Source of the DNA: Corallococcus interemptor | Lineage (GTDB): Bacteria > Myxococcota > Myxococcia > Myxococcales > Myxococcaceae | Length of the DNA stretch: 37,033 nt | Assembly: GCF_003668875.1 (NCBI RefSeq) | Contig: NZ_RAWM01000090.1 | Location: 1-37,033 of the forward strand | Direction of reading: 5' to 3' | In this document: positions 8,683-17,736 of the stretch, in pieces | Layout: the number at the start of each line of letters is the position of its first letter | Numbering within the stretch: the stretch's first letter is position 1 | Notes under the pieces: model-generated | What the model was told of the DNA's origin: nothing | What the model saw: the letters and a program-made list of their open reading frames with translations, nothing else | Databases searched by the model: none | Program-made: the position numbers and the translations under genes

Positions 8683-8840
8683 TCAAGCGGGTCGGTTGCT
8701 GCCGGACGGCGTGGGCGCCTGGTAGGCGGCGAGCGTGAACGTCTCCATCAGCGGGTTCGCATGGCCCGTGAAGAAGAGCCGCATGCGGATGAAGGAGCCC
8801 GGCGCGGGCGGTGACGGACACGCCACCGCCCGCTTCGGTC
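8683..8840 (-). pseudogene. short C-terminal coding remnant, family unknown
   Basis: Directly downstream of the protease gene, the minus strand carries an open stretch reading PAPGSFIRMRLFFTGHANPL, then METFTLAAYQAPTP and SGSNRPA, with TGA at 8683-8685. The mixture of aromatic, hydrophobic and polar residues looks like a true protein terminus, unlike the Arg/Pro/Ala-rich shadow frames around it. No start codon with a ribosome site is visible, and the frame runs into the protease tail in a different phase. I read it as a decayed gene end; family not recognised. Confidence 0.35.
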
Positions 8841-8849
8841 CTTCAGGGA

Positions 8850-10151
<1,302 letters not shown>

Positions 10152-10253
10152 GTGCTGAACACTCCTTGAGGGTGAGGGCCGCATGCTGGCGCCAAACACG
10201 CACTCACTGCAACACATGCCTAACGAGTATTATCTCCAGCCCCGGAACTCCGC

Positions 10254-11825
10254 TCACTTCCCGGCGGGCGCGCCAAGCTTCTCGAGGACCTTCACCGCAT
10301 TGGCATTCCCCGCGTCCAGCGCGAGTGACTTCCTGTAGCTCGCGATGGCCGCTTCCTTCTGTCCCAGTTGGAGCTGTGCCTCGCCCAGGCTGTCGTAGGT
10401 ATTCGCATCCGTGGGGAAGAGCTTCACGTTCGCTTCGAGCACCCGCACCGCTTCGGCGCCCTTGCCGTCTGACAGCAACCGGTAGCCGAGCTGGTTCAGG
10501 TCCCCCGACTCCAGGCCCTTCATGCCCTCGCGATGCTTCGCGGCGTACCACGCGAGCGCGGTGTCGACGCCCTTGAGCCGCATGAGCACGTCCACCTGGG
10601 CGGACGGCGACACGGGCTCGGGCTTGAACGCGGGCCAGCCATACTCGGCCGCCACGCTGGCGATGAGCCGGTCGAAGAGCAGGAAGCCGTTGTCGGAGTT
10701 GGCCATGGCGACCACGCCGCTGCCCGTGTCACTGAAGGCCATGAACACGGCCTGGAAACCTTCGTCCGAGCCTCCGTGCCAGAAGCGGTCGCTGCCGGGC
10801 TCCACCTGGAAGCCCAGCCCGAACCGCTCCGACTGCCGCGTCAGCATCTGCTGCGTCATCGCTTGCGACAGCACGCGCTTGGACTTCCCCGCCTTCGCGC
10901 TGGACACCTCGAGGGCGACCCGAGCGAGGTCGGATGGCGTGGTCCACAGTCCGGCCGCGGCCATCTCCGGGTACACGTGCCAGCGGCCCGCGACGCTCTT
11001 CCCGCTGGAGGACGTCCCGGTCGCCGTCCTGGCTGCGAGGGCCGGAGGCAGGGGCTGCTCGTAGGAGCTGCTGCTCATGCCGAGCGGCTTCAGCACCGTT
11101 TCCCGCATGACCTGGGGGAACGGCTTCTGGAGCTGATCCACCATCATCAGCTGGACGATGGACGTGCCACCGCCGCTGTAGCGCGTCTTCGTCCCGGGGA
11201 CGAGGTCGACGCGAACCGGGGAGGTGTTCGCGGGCGCCACGCCCTCCAGCACCTGCACCAGCGTGGGCATGGGCGCGTCGACGGCGTAACCGGGGAAGCC
11301 ATGCACGGTCGTCCCCGCGCTGTGGCTGAGCAGCCGGCGCAGGGTGACCTTCTGCTCCTTCGTGAAGTCGTTCTCGGGGACCTTCCACGAGCGCAGCCTG
11401 TCGTTGATGTTCTCGTCGAGCGACCACTTGTCGGCCTCGACGAAGTGCAGCGCCGCCAGGGCCGTCACCGGCTTGCTGATGGAGCCCGCCTGGAAAAGCG
11501 TCTCCAGGGTGACGGGCTCCGAGCCACCCGCCGTCTTCACGCCATAGGCCCTGGCCCAGACGATGGCATGCTTGTCGAAGACGGCGATGCTCAGCCCGGG
11601 GATCCGGTACAGCGCCATCCACTGCGTGAGCGTGAGGCTCTGGGGTTTCTCACCCTCGATGACGACCGGGGCCAGGCCCGCCTCCACTCGCGCCGCGCGG
11701 GCCGCCTGAGCAGGGCTGGCCAACCATTGCGTGGCGGGCTTCTTCGCTCCCTCCGCCGCGAGGGCCGCGCCTCCCGGGCTGAACAGGAGGGCCGCGAGCA
11801 CGAGGCCGGACAGGGAACGACGCAT
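10254..11825 (-). CDS. exported serine hydrolase, beta-lactamase/PBP fold with TPR-like tail
   Basis: This 523-residue protein starts at ATG 11825 with a cleavable signal (GLVLAALLFSPGGAALAA). Residues ~55-400 form a class C beta-lactamase-like (DUF/AmpC-type 'beta-lactamase family') domain. The nucleophile motif is S115-I-S-K118 in FQAGSISKPV, the Tyr motif is Y216-S-G in TRYSGGG, and the third motif is H350-G-G in FWHGGSDEG, replacing KTG. Such HGG variants are common in esterases and D-aminopeptidases, so antibiotic resistance should not be assumed. Residues ~430-523 contain two TPR-like helices ending in 'YDSLGEAQLQLGQKEAAIASY'. The gene is followed 103 bp downstream by the separate protease gene on the same strand. 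Confidence 0.88.
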   Translation of the reverse strand: MRRSLSGLVLAALLFSPGGAALAAEGAKKPATQWLASPAQAARAARVEAGLAPVVIEGEKPQSLTLTQWMALYRIPGLSIAVFDKHAIVWARAYGVKTAGGSEPVTLETLFQAGSISKPVTALAALHFVEADKWSLDENINDRLRSWKVPENDFTKEQKVTLRRLLSHSAGTTVHGFPGYAVDAPMPTLVQVLEGVAPANTSPVRVDLVPGTKTRYSGGGTSIVQLMMVDQLQKPFPQVMRETVLKPLGMSSSSYEQPLPPALAARTATGTSSSGKSVAGRWHVYPEMAAAGLWTTPSDLARVALEVSSAKAGKSKRVLSQAMTQQMLTRQSERFGLGFQVEPGSDRFWHGGSDEGFQAVFMAFSDTGSGVVAMANSDNGFLLFDRLIASVAAEYGWPAFKPEPVSPSAQVDVLMRLKGVDTALAWYAAKHREGMKGLESGDLNQLGYRLLSDGKGAEAVRVLEANVKLFPTDANTYDSLGEAQLQLGQKEAAIASYRKSLALDAGNANAVKVLEKLGAPAGK

Positions 11826-11921
11826 GGGTTCACCGGAGGGAAGGGGTGGGACGCGCGGTGTACGTCCGCCCCTCCGTTCGATTTCAAGCGCGGTGAGTGC
11901 GTCGCCGCCTGAGCACGCGCC

Positions 11922-11970
11922 AAAAACAAAGGCCCTGGAGTCACCGGCTTGCACCGGAAACTCCAGGGCC
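11922..11970 (-). terminator. intrinsic terminator after tRNA-Pro
   Basis: On the minus strand an 11-bp stem (11960-11970 with 11931-11941, GGCCCTGGAGT type) is followed by TTTGTTTTTGG. It begins seven bases after the tRNA 3' end. The loop contains a further CCGG...CCGG self-complementary segment. Confidence 0.85.
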
Positions 11971-11976
11971 TCTATT

Positions 11977-12053
<77 letters not shown>

Positions 12054-12080
12054 TGAACCGCCGTCGTGAAACGGTGCTGC

Positions 12081-12109
12081 CTTATGCCCTCGCCGCTCTC
12101 TTGGGTCAA
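12081..12109 (-). promoter_or_regulatory. sigma-70-type promoter for tRNA-Pro
   Basis: On the minus strand TTGACC (12104-12109) and CATAAG (12081-12086) are separated by exactly 17 bases. The predicted start would be near 12074, about 20 bases before the tRNA. The -35 matches 5 of 6 consensus positions and the -10 matches 4 of 6. Confidence 0.65.
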
Positions 12110-12140
12110 GCGCGAGGTGACGGGCGCTGGTGAAAAAAAC

Positions 12141-12527
12141 CTACTCGTCGCCCTCTTCCATTCCCTCGTCGAAGTCCTCGCCCCGGGCTTCCGCCGCGTC
12201 CGCCGCCGCCTCCTCCTGCGCGTCGATCTCCGCGTGGTTCTCCGGCGGTGCCTCGCCGTTCAGGGCACTCTTCAACACCTGGCTCGGCCGGAAGGTCAGG
12301 ACCCGGCGGGCGCTGATCTCGATCTCCTTGCCCGTCTGCGGGTTACGGCCCACGCGCGCCTTCTTCTGGCGCACCTGGAAGTTTCCGAACCCGGAGATCT
12401 TGATCTTGTCCCCGCGCTCCAACGTCTCCTTCACGGTGTCGAAGACGAGCTCGACGATCTCCGCCGACTCCTTCTTGGAGAAGCCGACCTTCTCGTAGAC
12501 CCCCTCGATGATGTCCGCTTTCGTCAT
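12141..12527 (-). CDS. ihfA: integration host factor alpha subunit
   Basis: This 128-residue DNA-bending protein of the HU/IHF family starts at ATG 12527 behind GAGGAC. It begins MTKADIIEGVYEKVGFSKKE, contains the GFGNF core, and the beta-arm tip RNPQTG with P63, the proline that intercalates into the minor groove. Position downstream of pheT is the conserved location of ihfA. The body ends near residue 90, followed by an extra ~37-residue acidic tail (Glu/Asp/Ala-rich, ending EGMEEGDE). E. coli IhfA has only 99 residues. The stop codon is followed directly by a run of seven T, but no clear stem precedes it. It should act in nucleoid architecture, recombination and sigma-54-dependent transcription. 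Confidence 0.93.
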   Translation of the reverse strand: MTKADIIEGVYEKVGFSKKESAEIVELVFDTVKETLERGDKIKISGFGNFQVRQKKARVGRNPQTGKEIEISARRVLTFRPSQVLKSALNGEAPPENHAEIDAQEEAAADAAEARGEDFDEGMEEGDE

Positions 12528-12569
12528 GCGAGTCCTCTGGCACCCGTGAATGGCCGGTGAACGCGGGGC

Positions 12570-12599
12570 ATGGTGTCAGCCTTCCCCGAACCGTGTCAA
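12570..12599 (-). promoter_or_regulatory. candidate internal promoter upstream of ihfA
   Basis: In the 94-bp pheT-ihfA gap the minus strand has a perfect TTGACA (12594-12599), then an 18-base spacer and a weak -10 CACCAT (12570-12575). An internal ihfA promoter is reasonable because E. coli ihfA also has one. The -10 is poor, so this is tentative. Confidence 0.35.
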
Positions 12600-12621
12600 C
12601 GTCCTGACTTCATTCAGGAAT

Positions 12622-15036
12622 TCAGGCGCGCAGCGCCGCTCCCAGCCGCTGGTTCACCTCCGTGATGATGCGCTGGTGGGCCGCCGTGACCTCCGCGTCG
12701 GTCAGCGTCCGCTCTGGCGAGCGGTACCTCAAGGCGTACGCCAGGTTCTTCTTCCCCTCGGGGATGGGCTTGCCCGTGTAGACGTCGAACACCAGCGCGT
12801 CCTCCACCAGCGGCGCCCCCACCTCCAGAATCACCCGGCGCACCTCCTCGTTGCGCAGCTCCAGCGGCACCACCACCGCCAGGTCCCGCAGCACCGCCGG
12901 ATACTTCGGCAGCGCCGCCGCCTGCGGCACCAGCCGCGCCGCCGCGTACAGCGGATCCGTGTCCAGTTCGAACACGAACACGCCCTCGGGCAGGCTCAGC
13001 GCCTTCGCCACGCGGGGGTGCACCTCGCCCACCAGGCCCAGCACCGTCCCGTCCTTCAGCGCCACCTGGGCGCAGCTGCGCGGGTGGTACGCGGGGGCCT
13101 CCGCCGGAGTGAACGTCGCGCCCTCCACGTGCAGTGCGTGCAGCAGCGCCTCCACCGCGCCCTTCGCGTCGTAGAAGTCCACGCGCGAGTCCTTCTGCGT
13201 CCAGGTCCGGCCACCGCCGCGCAGGCCCCACACCAGGCCCGCCACCCGAGGCACCTCGCGCGCCGCGGGGCGCATCCCCTGCCCGCCTTCCGCATCCCGG
13301 AAGTACGCCCGGCCCGTCTCGTACAGGCCCACCGACTCCACCTGATGGCGCACGCTGCGCGACAGGTTCTCCAGGAGGCCCGGCAGCAGGCTCGTGCGCA
13401 TCACCGACTGCTCGACGCTCAGCGGGTTCAAGAGCGCGATGGGCGCTTCCTTCCCGCCCAGCACCTCCAGCGACTTCGGCGCCACGAACGAGTAGTTCAC
13501 CACCTCGGACAGGCCCGCCCCGCCCAGTGCGTGGCGCAGCCGGCGCTCGGCCTCCATGGTCGGCGGCTCCAGCGCCAGCGTCTCCAGCCCTCGCGGCAGC
13601 TTCGCCGGGATGTTGTCGTAGCCGTACACGCGGGCGACCTCCTCCATCAGGTCCTCCTCCCGCTCCACGTCCACGCGCGCCCGCGGCACCTCGTACGTCG
13701 TCTGGCCCGCGGACTCGTCCACGGACTTGAAGCCCAGCGCCGTCAGGATGCGCCGGACCTCCGCCTCCGGCACCGCCACGCCCAGCACCTTCTCCACCCG
13801 CGCGTAGCGCAGCGTCGCCCGGCGCGGCGCCAGCGGCTCCGGCTGCACGTCCACGCGGCCCGGCACCACCGTGCCGCCCGACAGCTCCGCGATGAGCTGC
13901 GCGGCCCGATCCAACGCCGGCAGCACCGCGTCCAGGTCCGCCCCGCGCTCGAAGCGGTGCGACGCCTCCGTGTGCAGCGCGTAGCGCTTCGCGGACCGGC
14001 GCACGCCGGAGCCGTGGAAGTGCGCGGACTCGATGACGATGCGCTTCGTGCCCTGCGTGACTTCGCTGTCGCCGCCGCCCATCACGCCCGCCAGCGCCTG
14101 CGCCCGGTCGCGGTCCGCGATGACCAGGTCGTCCGCGTCCAGCGTGCGCTCCTTGTCATCCAGCGTGCGCAGCTTCTCGCCCTGCTTCGCGGTGCGGACG
14201 ACGATCTCCTGGCCCGCCACCTTGTCCAGGTCGAACGCGTGCAGCGGCTGGCCGTACTCCAGGAGCACGTAGTTGGTGACGTCCACCACGTTGTTGATGG
14301 CGCGCACGCCGCACGCCTTCAGCCGGTCCTGCATCCACTGCGGCGACGGCTGGATGGTGACGCCCTCCACCACCCGCGCCGCGTAGCGCGAGCAGCGCTC
14401 CTTCGCGTCGATGCGCACCTTCACCAGCTCCGCCACCGCCTTGCCGGACTCCACCGGCTTGGGCTGCGGCACCTTCAGCTGCGCGCCCGTCACCACGCCC
14501 ACCTCGCGCGCGATGCCCAGGTGGCTCAATGCGTCCGGCCGGTTCGGGGTGACGTTCACCTCCAGCACGGAGTCATCCAGCCCCAGCGCCTCCGCGATGG
14601 GGAGGCCCAGCTTCGTGTCCGCCGGGAGGATGAGCAGGCCGGACGAGTCCTCCGTGATGCCCAGCTCCTTCGCGGAGCAGAGCATGCCGAAGCTGTCCAC
14701 GCCCCGGAGCGCGGCCTGCTTGATCTCCATGCCGTTGGGCAGCTTCGCGCCCACCGTGGCCAGCGGCACCTTGTCGCCGACCTTGAAGTTCTTCGCGCCG
14801 CACACCACCTGGAACAGCGCCGAGCCGCCGATGTCCACCTGCGTGACGGACAGCTTGTCCGCGTTCGGGTGCTGCACCGACTCGCGGATCTGCGCCACCA
14901 CCACGCCGCGCAGGCCCTCGCCGGGGCGCTCCACGCCTTCAATCTCAAGGCCCGCCGCGGTCAGCTTGCGCGCCAGCTCGTCCACGGACGGCGGCAGCGC
15001 GACGTAATCACCCAGCCACTTCACTGAAATCTTCAC
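12622..15036 (-). CDS. pheT: phenylalanyl-tRNA synthetase beta subunit
   Basis: This 804-residue protein is of normal length for bacterial PheT, starting at GTG 15036 with MKISVKWLGDYVAL. The domain order is as expected: N-terminal tRNA-binding EMAP-like domain (~40-150, 'HPNADKLSVTQVDIG'), B3/B4 editing region (~200-400), B5 domain (~405-480), the catalytic-like core ('EVARVYGYDNIPAKLP' and following) and a C-terminal FDX-ACB anticodon-binding domain (~710-804, 'KYPAVLRDLAVVVPLELRNE', 'SPERTLTDAEV'). It partners with PheS in the (alpha-beta)2 enzyme that charges tRNA-Phe and edits Tyr-tRNA-Phe. It starts 31 bp after pheS and is surely cotranscribed with it. Confidence 0.97.
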   Translation of the reverse strand: MKISVKWLGDYVALPPSVDELARKLTAAGLEIEGVERPGEGLRGVVVAQIRESVQHPNADKLSVTQVDIGGSALFQVVCGAKNFKVGDKVPLATVGAKLPNGMEIKQAALRGVDSFGMLCSAKELGITEDSSGLLILPADTKLGLPIAEALGLDDSVLEVNVTPNRPDALSHLGIAREVGVVTGAQLKVPQPKPVESGKAVAELVKVRIDAKERCSRYAARVVEGVTIQPSPQWMQDRLKACGVRAINNVVDVTNYVLLEYGQPLHAFDLDKVAGQEIVVRTAKQGEKLRTLDDKERTLDADDLVIADRDRAQALAGVMGGGDSEVTQGTKRIVIESAHFHGSGVRRSAKRYALHTEASHRFERGADLDAVLPALDRAAQLIAELSGGTVVPGRVDVQPEPLAPRRATLRYARVEKVLGVAVPEAEVRRILTALGFKSVDESAGQTTYEVPRARVDVEREEDLMEEVARVYGYDNIPAKLPRGLETLALEPPTMEAERRLRHALGGAGLSEVVNYSFVAPKSLEVLGGKEAPIALLNPLSVEQSVMRTSLLPGLLENLSRSVRHQVESVGLYETGRAYFRDAEGGQGMRPAAREVPRVAGLVWGLRGGGRTWTQKDSRVDFYDAKGAVEALLHALHVEGATFTPAEAPAYHPRSCAQVALKDGTVLGLVGEVHPRVAKALSLPEGVFVFELDTDPLYAAARLVPQAAALPKYPAVLRDLAVVVPLELRNEEVRRVILEVGAPLVEDALVFDVYTGKPIPEGKKNLAYALRYRSPERTLTDAEVTAAHQRIITEVNQRLGAALRA

Positions 15037-15067
15037 AGGGTTTGTCCTCTTGCCTGGGGGGCCGGAA

Positions 15068-16117
15068 TCAGAACTGCGCGAGGAAGCGGGCGTCGTTCTC
15101 GAACATCATCCGCAGGTCGTCGATGCCGTAGCGCAGCATGGCCAGGCGCTCCACGCCCATGCCGAACGCGTAGCCCGTGACCTCCTTCGGGTCGTAGCCC
15201 GCGGCGGTGAAGACGTTGGGGTGCACCATGCCGCTGCCCAGCACCTCCAGCCAGCCGGTCTGCTTGCACACGCGGCAGCCCTTGCCACCGCACGACGCAC
15301 AGGTGACGTCCACCTCCGCGGAGGGCTCCGTGAAGGGGAAGAACGACGGGCGGAAGCGCGTGCGCGTCTCCGAGCCGAAGAACGCCTTCACGAACGCGTC
15401 CAGCGTCCCCTTCAGCTCCGCGAAGCTCACGTCCTTGTCCACGAGCAGGCCTTCCACCTGGTGGAACATGGGCGTGTGCGTGATGTCCGAATCCCGCCGG
15501 TACACCCGGCCCGGCATCACCGCGCGGATGGGCGGCTTGCGCGACAGCATGTGCCGCACCTGCACCGGCGACGTGTGCGTGCGCAGCAGCGACGGGCTGT
15601 CCGCCTTCTTCGCGTGGCCCAGGGTGGGCTCGTCCACGTAGAACGTGTCCTGCATGTCCCGCGCGGGGTGGTCCTTGGGCAGGTTCAGCGCCTCGAAGTT
15701 GAAGTAGTCGAGCTCGATCTCCGGGCCGACCGCCACCTCGAACCCGAGCCGCGCGAACGTCCGGACGATGTCCTCCAGCGTGCGCGACACCGGGTGCCGT
15801 CCGCCCGGCGGCACCGCGCGCCCGGGCAGCGTCACGTCCAGCCTGGGGCCCTTCAGCTGGGCCTCCAGCGCCGCGTCCTCCGCCCGCTTCGTGGCGTCCG
15901 CCAGCAGCTGCTCCAGCTCCGCCTTGACGGTGTTGGCAATCTCGCCCAGGGCCCGGCGCTCGTCCGGGGGCAGCTTGCCCATGCCGCCCAGCACCGCGGA
16001 CAGCTCACCCTTCTTGCCCAGGTAGCGGATGCGCAGGGCCTCCACCTGCGAGGGCTCCGACACGCCGGAGATCTCCTGGCGCGCCGCGTCCGCCAACGCC
16101 TGCAACCGGTCTCGCAT
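15068..16117 (-). CDS. pheS: phenylalanyl-tRNA synthetase alpha subunit
   Basis: The 349-residue form starts at ATG 16117 ([16 protein letters not shown]). I prefer this because it puts the conserved YLGKKGEL about residue 32, as in other PheS proteins, and has AGAGG just upstream. An in-frame ATG at 16138 would add MEGGKRT. The N-terminal coiled coil is followed by a class II core: motif 1 region '[20 protein letters not shown]', '[12 protein letters not shown]', motif 2 '[12 protein letters not shown]' and '[20 protein letters not shown]', then motif 3 '[17 protein letters not shown]'. A Cys-rich insertion ([13 protein letters not shown]) suggests bound zinc in the region before motif 3. 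It is separated from rplT by a strong terminator-like hairpin. Confidence 0.95.
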   Translation of the reverse strand: MRDRLQALADAARQEISGVSEPSQVEALRIRYLGKKGELSAVLGGMGKLPPDERRALGEIANTVKAELEQLLADATKRAEDAALEAQLKGPRLDVTLPGRAVPPGGRHPVSRTLEDIVRTFARLGFEVAVGPEIELDYFNFEALNLPKDHPARDMQDTFYVDEPTLGHAKKADSPSLLRTHTSPVQVRHMLSRKPPIRAVMPGRVYRRDSDITHTPMFHQVEGLLVDKDVSFAELKGTLDAFVKAFFGSETRTRFRPSFFPFTEPSAEVDVTCASCGGKGCRVCKQTGWLEVLGSGMVHPNVFTAAGYDPKEVTGYAFGMGVERLAMLRYGIDDLRMMFENDARFLAQF

Positions 16118-16168
16118 GGTCCTCTTCCCGCCTTCCATTCACGCCCCGGAACGCCTCTGGCGCCGGGC

Positions 16169-16202
16169 AAAAAAAAGGGCCGCCCCCTGGTGGAGGCAGC
16201 CC
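16169..16202 (-). terminator. intrinsic terminator/attenuator between rplT and pheS
   Basis: On the minus strand an uninterrupted 11-bp stem (16192-16202 with 16177-16187, two G-U pairs) closes a 4-base loop and is followed by eight T (16176-16169). It lies 52 bases upstream of the preferred pheS start. A second perfect 7-bp hairpin with GTGA loop (16218-16235) sits between it and the rplT stop. No Phe-rich leader ORF fits in the space, so a pheM-type mechanism is not evident. It is either the end of the thrS-rplT unit or a conditional attenuator. Confidence 0.85.
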
Positions 16203-16241
16203 GTTTCAGCTTCGGGAGCCGGCGTCACCGCCGGCCGTGTC

Positions 16242-16589
16242 TCAGGCTGCCTTCGCGATGTTGGCGATGGCGGCAAAGCCCGCGGGGTCCGCGATGGCCA
16301 GATCCGACAGGACCTTGCGGTCCAGGGAGATCTTCGCCTTCGCCAGGCCGGCGATCAGCTTCGAGTAGGACAGACCCACCGTGCGAGCGGCCGCGTTGAT
16401 GCGGACGATCCACAGGGAGCGGAAGTTGCGCTTGCGCACCGCGCGGTCGCGGGTGGCGTAGTCCAGGGCGCGCTCGACGGCCTGGTTCGCACGGCGGTAG
16501 CAGTTCTTGCGACGGCCGCGGAAGCCCTTCGCAAGCTTCAGAATGCGATTACGACGACGACGAGCCTTGAATCCCTTTTTGACGCGCAT
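16242..16589 (-). CDS. rplT: 50S ribosomal protein L20
   Basis: This 115-residue, highly basic protein starts at ATG 16589 with AGGAG upstream. The N-terminal half is the long Arg/Lys-rich extension that threads into 23S rRNA ([18 protein letters not shown], '[20 protein letters not shown]'). The C-terminal half is the globular domain ('[20 protein letters not shown]'). L20 is needed for early 50S assembly and in several bacteria represses its own infC-rpmI-rplT mRNA. The neighbouring order infC-rpmI-rplT is the universal one. Confidence 0.97.
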   Translation of the reverse strand: MRVKKGFKARRRRNRILKLAKGFRGRRKNCYRRANQAVERALDYATRDRAVRKRNFRSLWIVRINAAARTVGLSYSKLIAGLAKAKISLDRKVLSDLAIADPAGFAAIANIAKAA

Positions 16590-16680
16590 GACACACTCCT
16601 GACTTCTGGAAGGGAGCCCCGGGGCGCTGGCCTCACGCCGCTCCGCCAGGACTCACGATTGGTTCAAACCCGAGGACGAC

Positions 16681-16887
16681 TCAGGCGCCGTAGGGGAACA
16701 GCTCCTTGATGACCTTCTTCGCGTCCATGTCGCGCAGGTGGCCCGTGCCACGGTTGCCGCGCTTCTGCTTGGGCGTCTTGGAGAAGGTGAACAGGTGCTT
16801 GCTGAACGCCTTGCCGAACTTCACCTGGCCGCTCTTCTTCACGTGGAAGCGCTTCTTCGCGGCGCTGCGGGTCTTCAACTTGGGCAT
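16681..16887 (-). CDS. rpmI: 50S ribosomal protein L35
   Basis: This 68-residue protein starts at ATG 16887 (MPKLKTRSAAKKRFHVKKSG), with AAGGAAGG upstream. The longer frame to 16953 has no support. It is Lys/Arg-rich with the family patterns KTRSAAKKRF and 'RGTGHLRDMDAKKVIKELFPYGA' at the end. It is a late-assembled protein of the 50S subunit. It lies 97 bp after infC and 91 bp before rplT; both gaps contain self-complementary sequence. Confidence 0.96.
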   Translation of the reverse strand: MPKLKTRSAAKKRFHVKKSGQVKFGKAFSKHLFTFSKTPKQKRGNRGTGHLRDMDAKKVIKELFPYGA

Positions 16888-16914
16888 GATCCCAAACCTT
16901 CCTTCTGCCTGTCG

Positions 16915-16962
16915 GCCGGCAGTCTTCGTGACTGACGGCGGACCGGGACACACGGTTCCCGG
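16915..16962 (-). promoter_or_regulatory. paired hairpins in the rpmI leader (candidate L20 autoregulatory site)
   Basis: Between infC and rpmI the minus strand folds into two adjacent hairpins. One is CCGGGA/TCCCGG with an 8-base loop (16943-16962). The second is GCCG-CAGTC/GACTG-CGGC with one mismatch and a 5-base loop (16915-16939), ending 27 bases before the rpmI start. L20 is known to bind leader structures near infC-rpmI in E. coli and Bacillus. Similarity to those folds has not been tested. Confidence 0.4.
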
Positions 16963-16984
16963 ACGCTTTGGGCGGAAGCCTCTA

Positions 16985-17635
<651 letters not shown>

Positions 17636-17682
17636 GGGAGGACCCTCCGACGGTCGGGGATGGAGGATGTCCTCCAATCCCC
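17636..17682 (-). promoter_or_regulatory. infC translational control leader: stem-loop plus palindromic Shine-Dalgarno
   Basis: Reading the minus strand, a stem of 6 + 5 bp with one bulged T and an ACAT loop occupies 17682-17656 (GGGGAT-GGAGG paired with CCTCC-ATCCCC). Seven bases later comes GGAGGGTCCTCC (17648-17637), a palindrome that contains the Shine-Dalgarno, followed by C and the AUC start. The two GGAGG and two CCTCC segments can pair in alternative ways, exposing or hiding the ribosome site. Confidence 0.6.
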
Positions 17683-17693
17683 GGAAAGCCCGG

Positions 17694-17722
17694 CACGTAG
17701 TTCAGCCCGGACTGGGAGTCAA
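17694..17722 (-). promoter_or_regulatory. candidate infC promoter
   Basis: In the thrS-infC gap the minus strand has TTGACT (17717-17722) and TACGTG (17694-17699), separated by 17 bases. The -35 is good (5 of 6) and the -10 is weak (3 of 6). An internal infC promoter would be consistent with ribosomal genes needing more transcript than thrS. Confidence 0.35.
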
Positions 17723-17736
17723 GTCCCCCACCCGCC

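Noticed and set aside
10254-11825. Beta-lactamase resistance gene
   Set aside because: The SxxK, YSG and HGG motifs fit the wide serine-hydrolase family. HGG instead of KTG and the TPR-like tail argue for a peptidase or esterase role, so resistance is not claimed.
12550-15027. 825-codon plus-strand frame opposite pheT
   Set aside because: Arg/His/Gln/Leu-rich shadow of pheT; the PheT domains on the minus strand are unambiguous.
16118-16241. pheM-type Phe-rich leader peptide before pheS
   Set aside because: No short frame with clustered Phe codons and a ribosome site fits between rplT and the hairpin.
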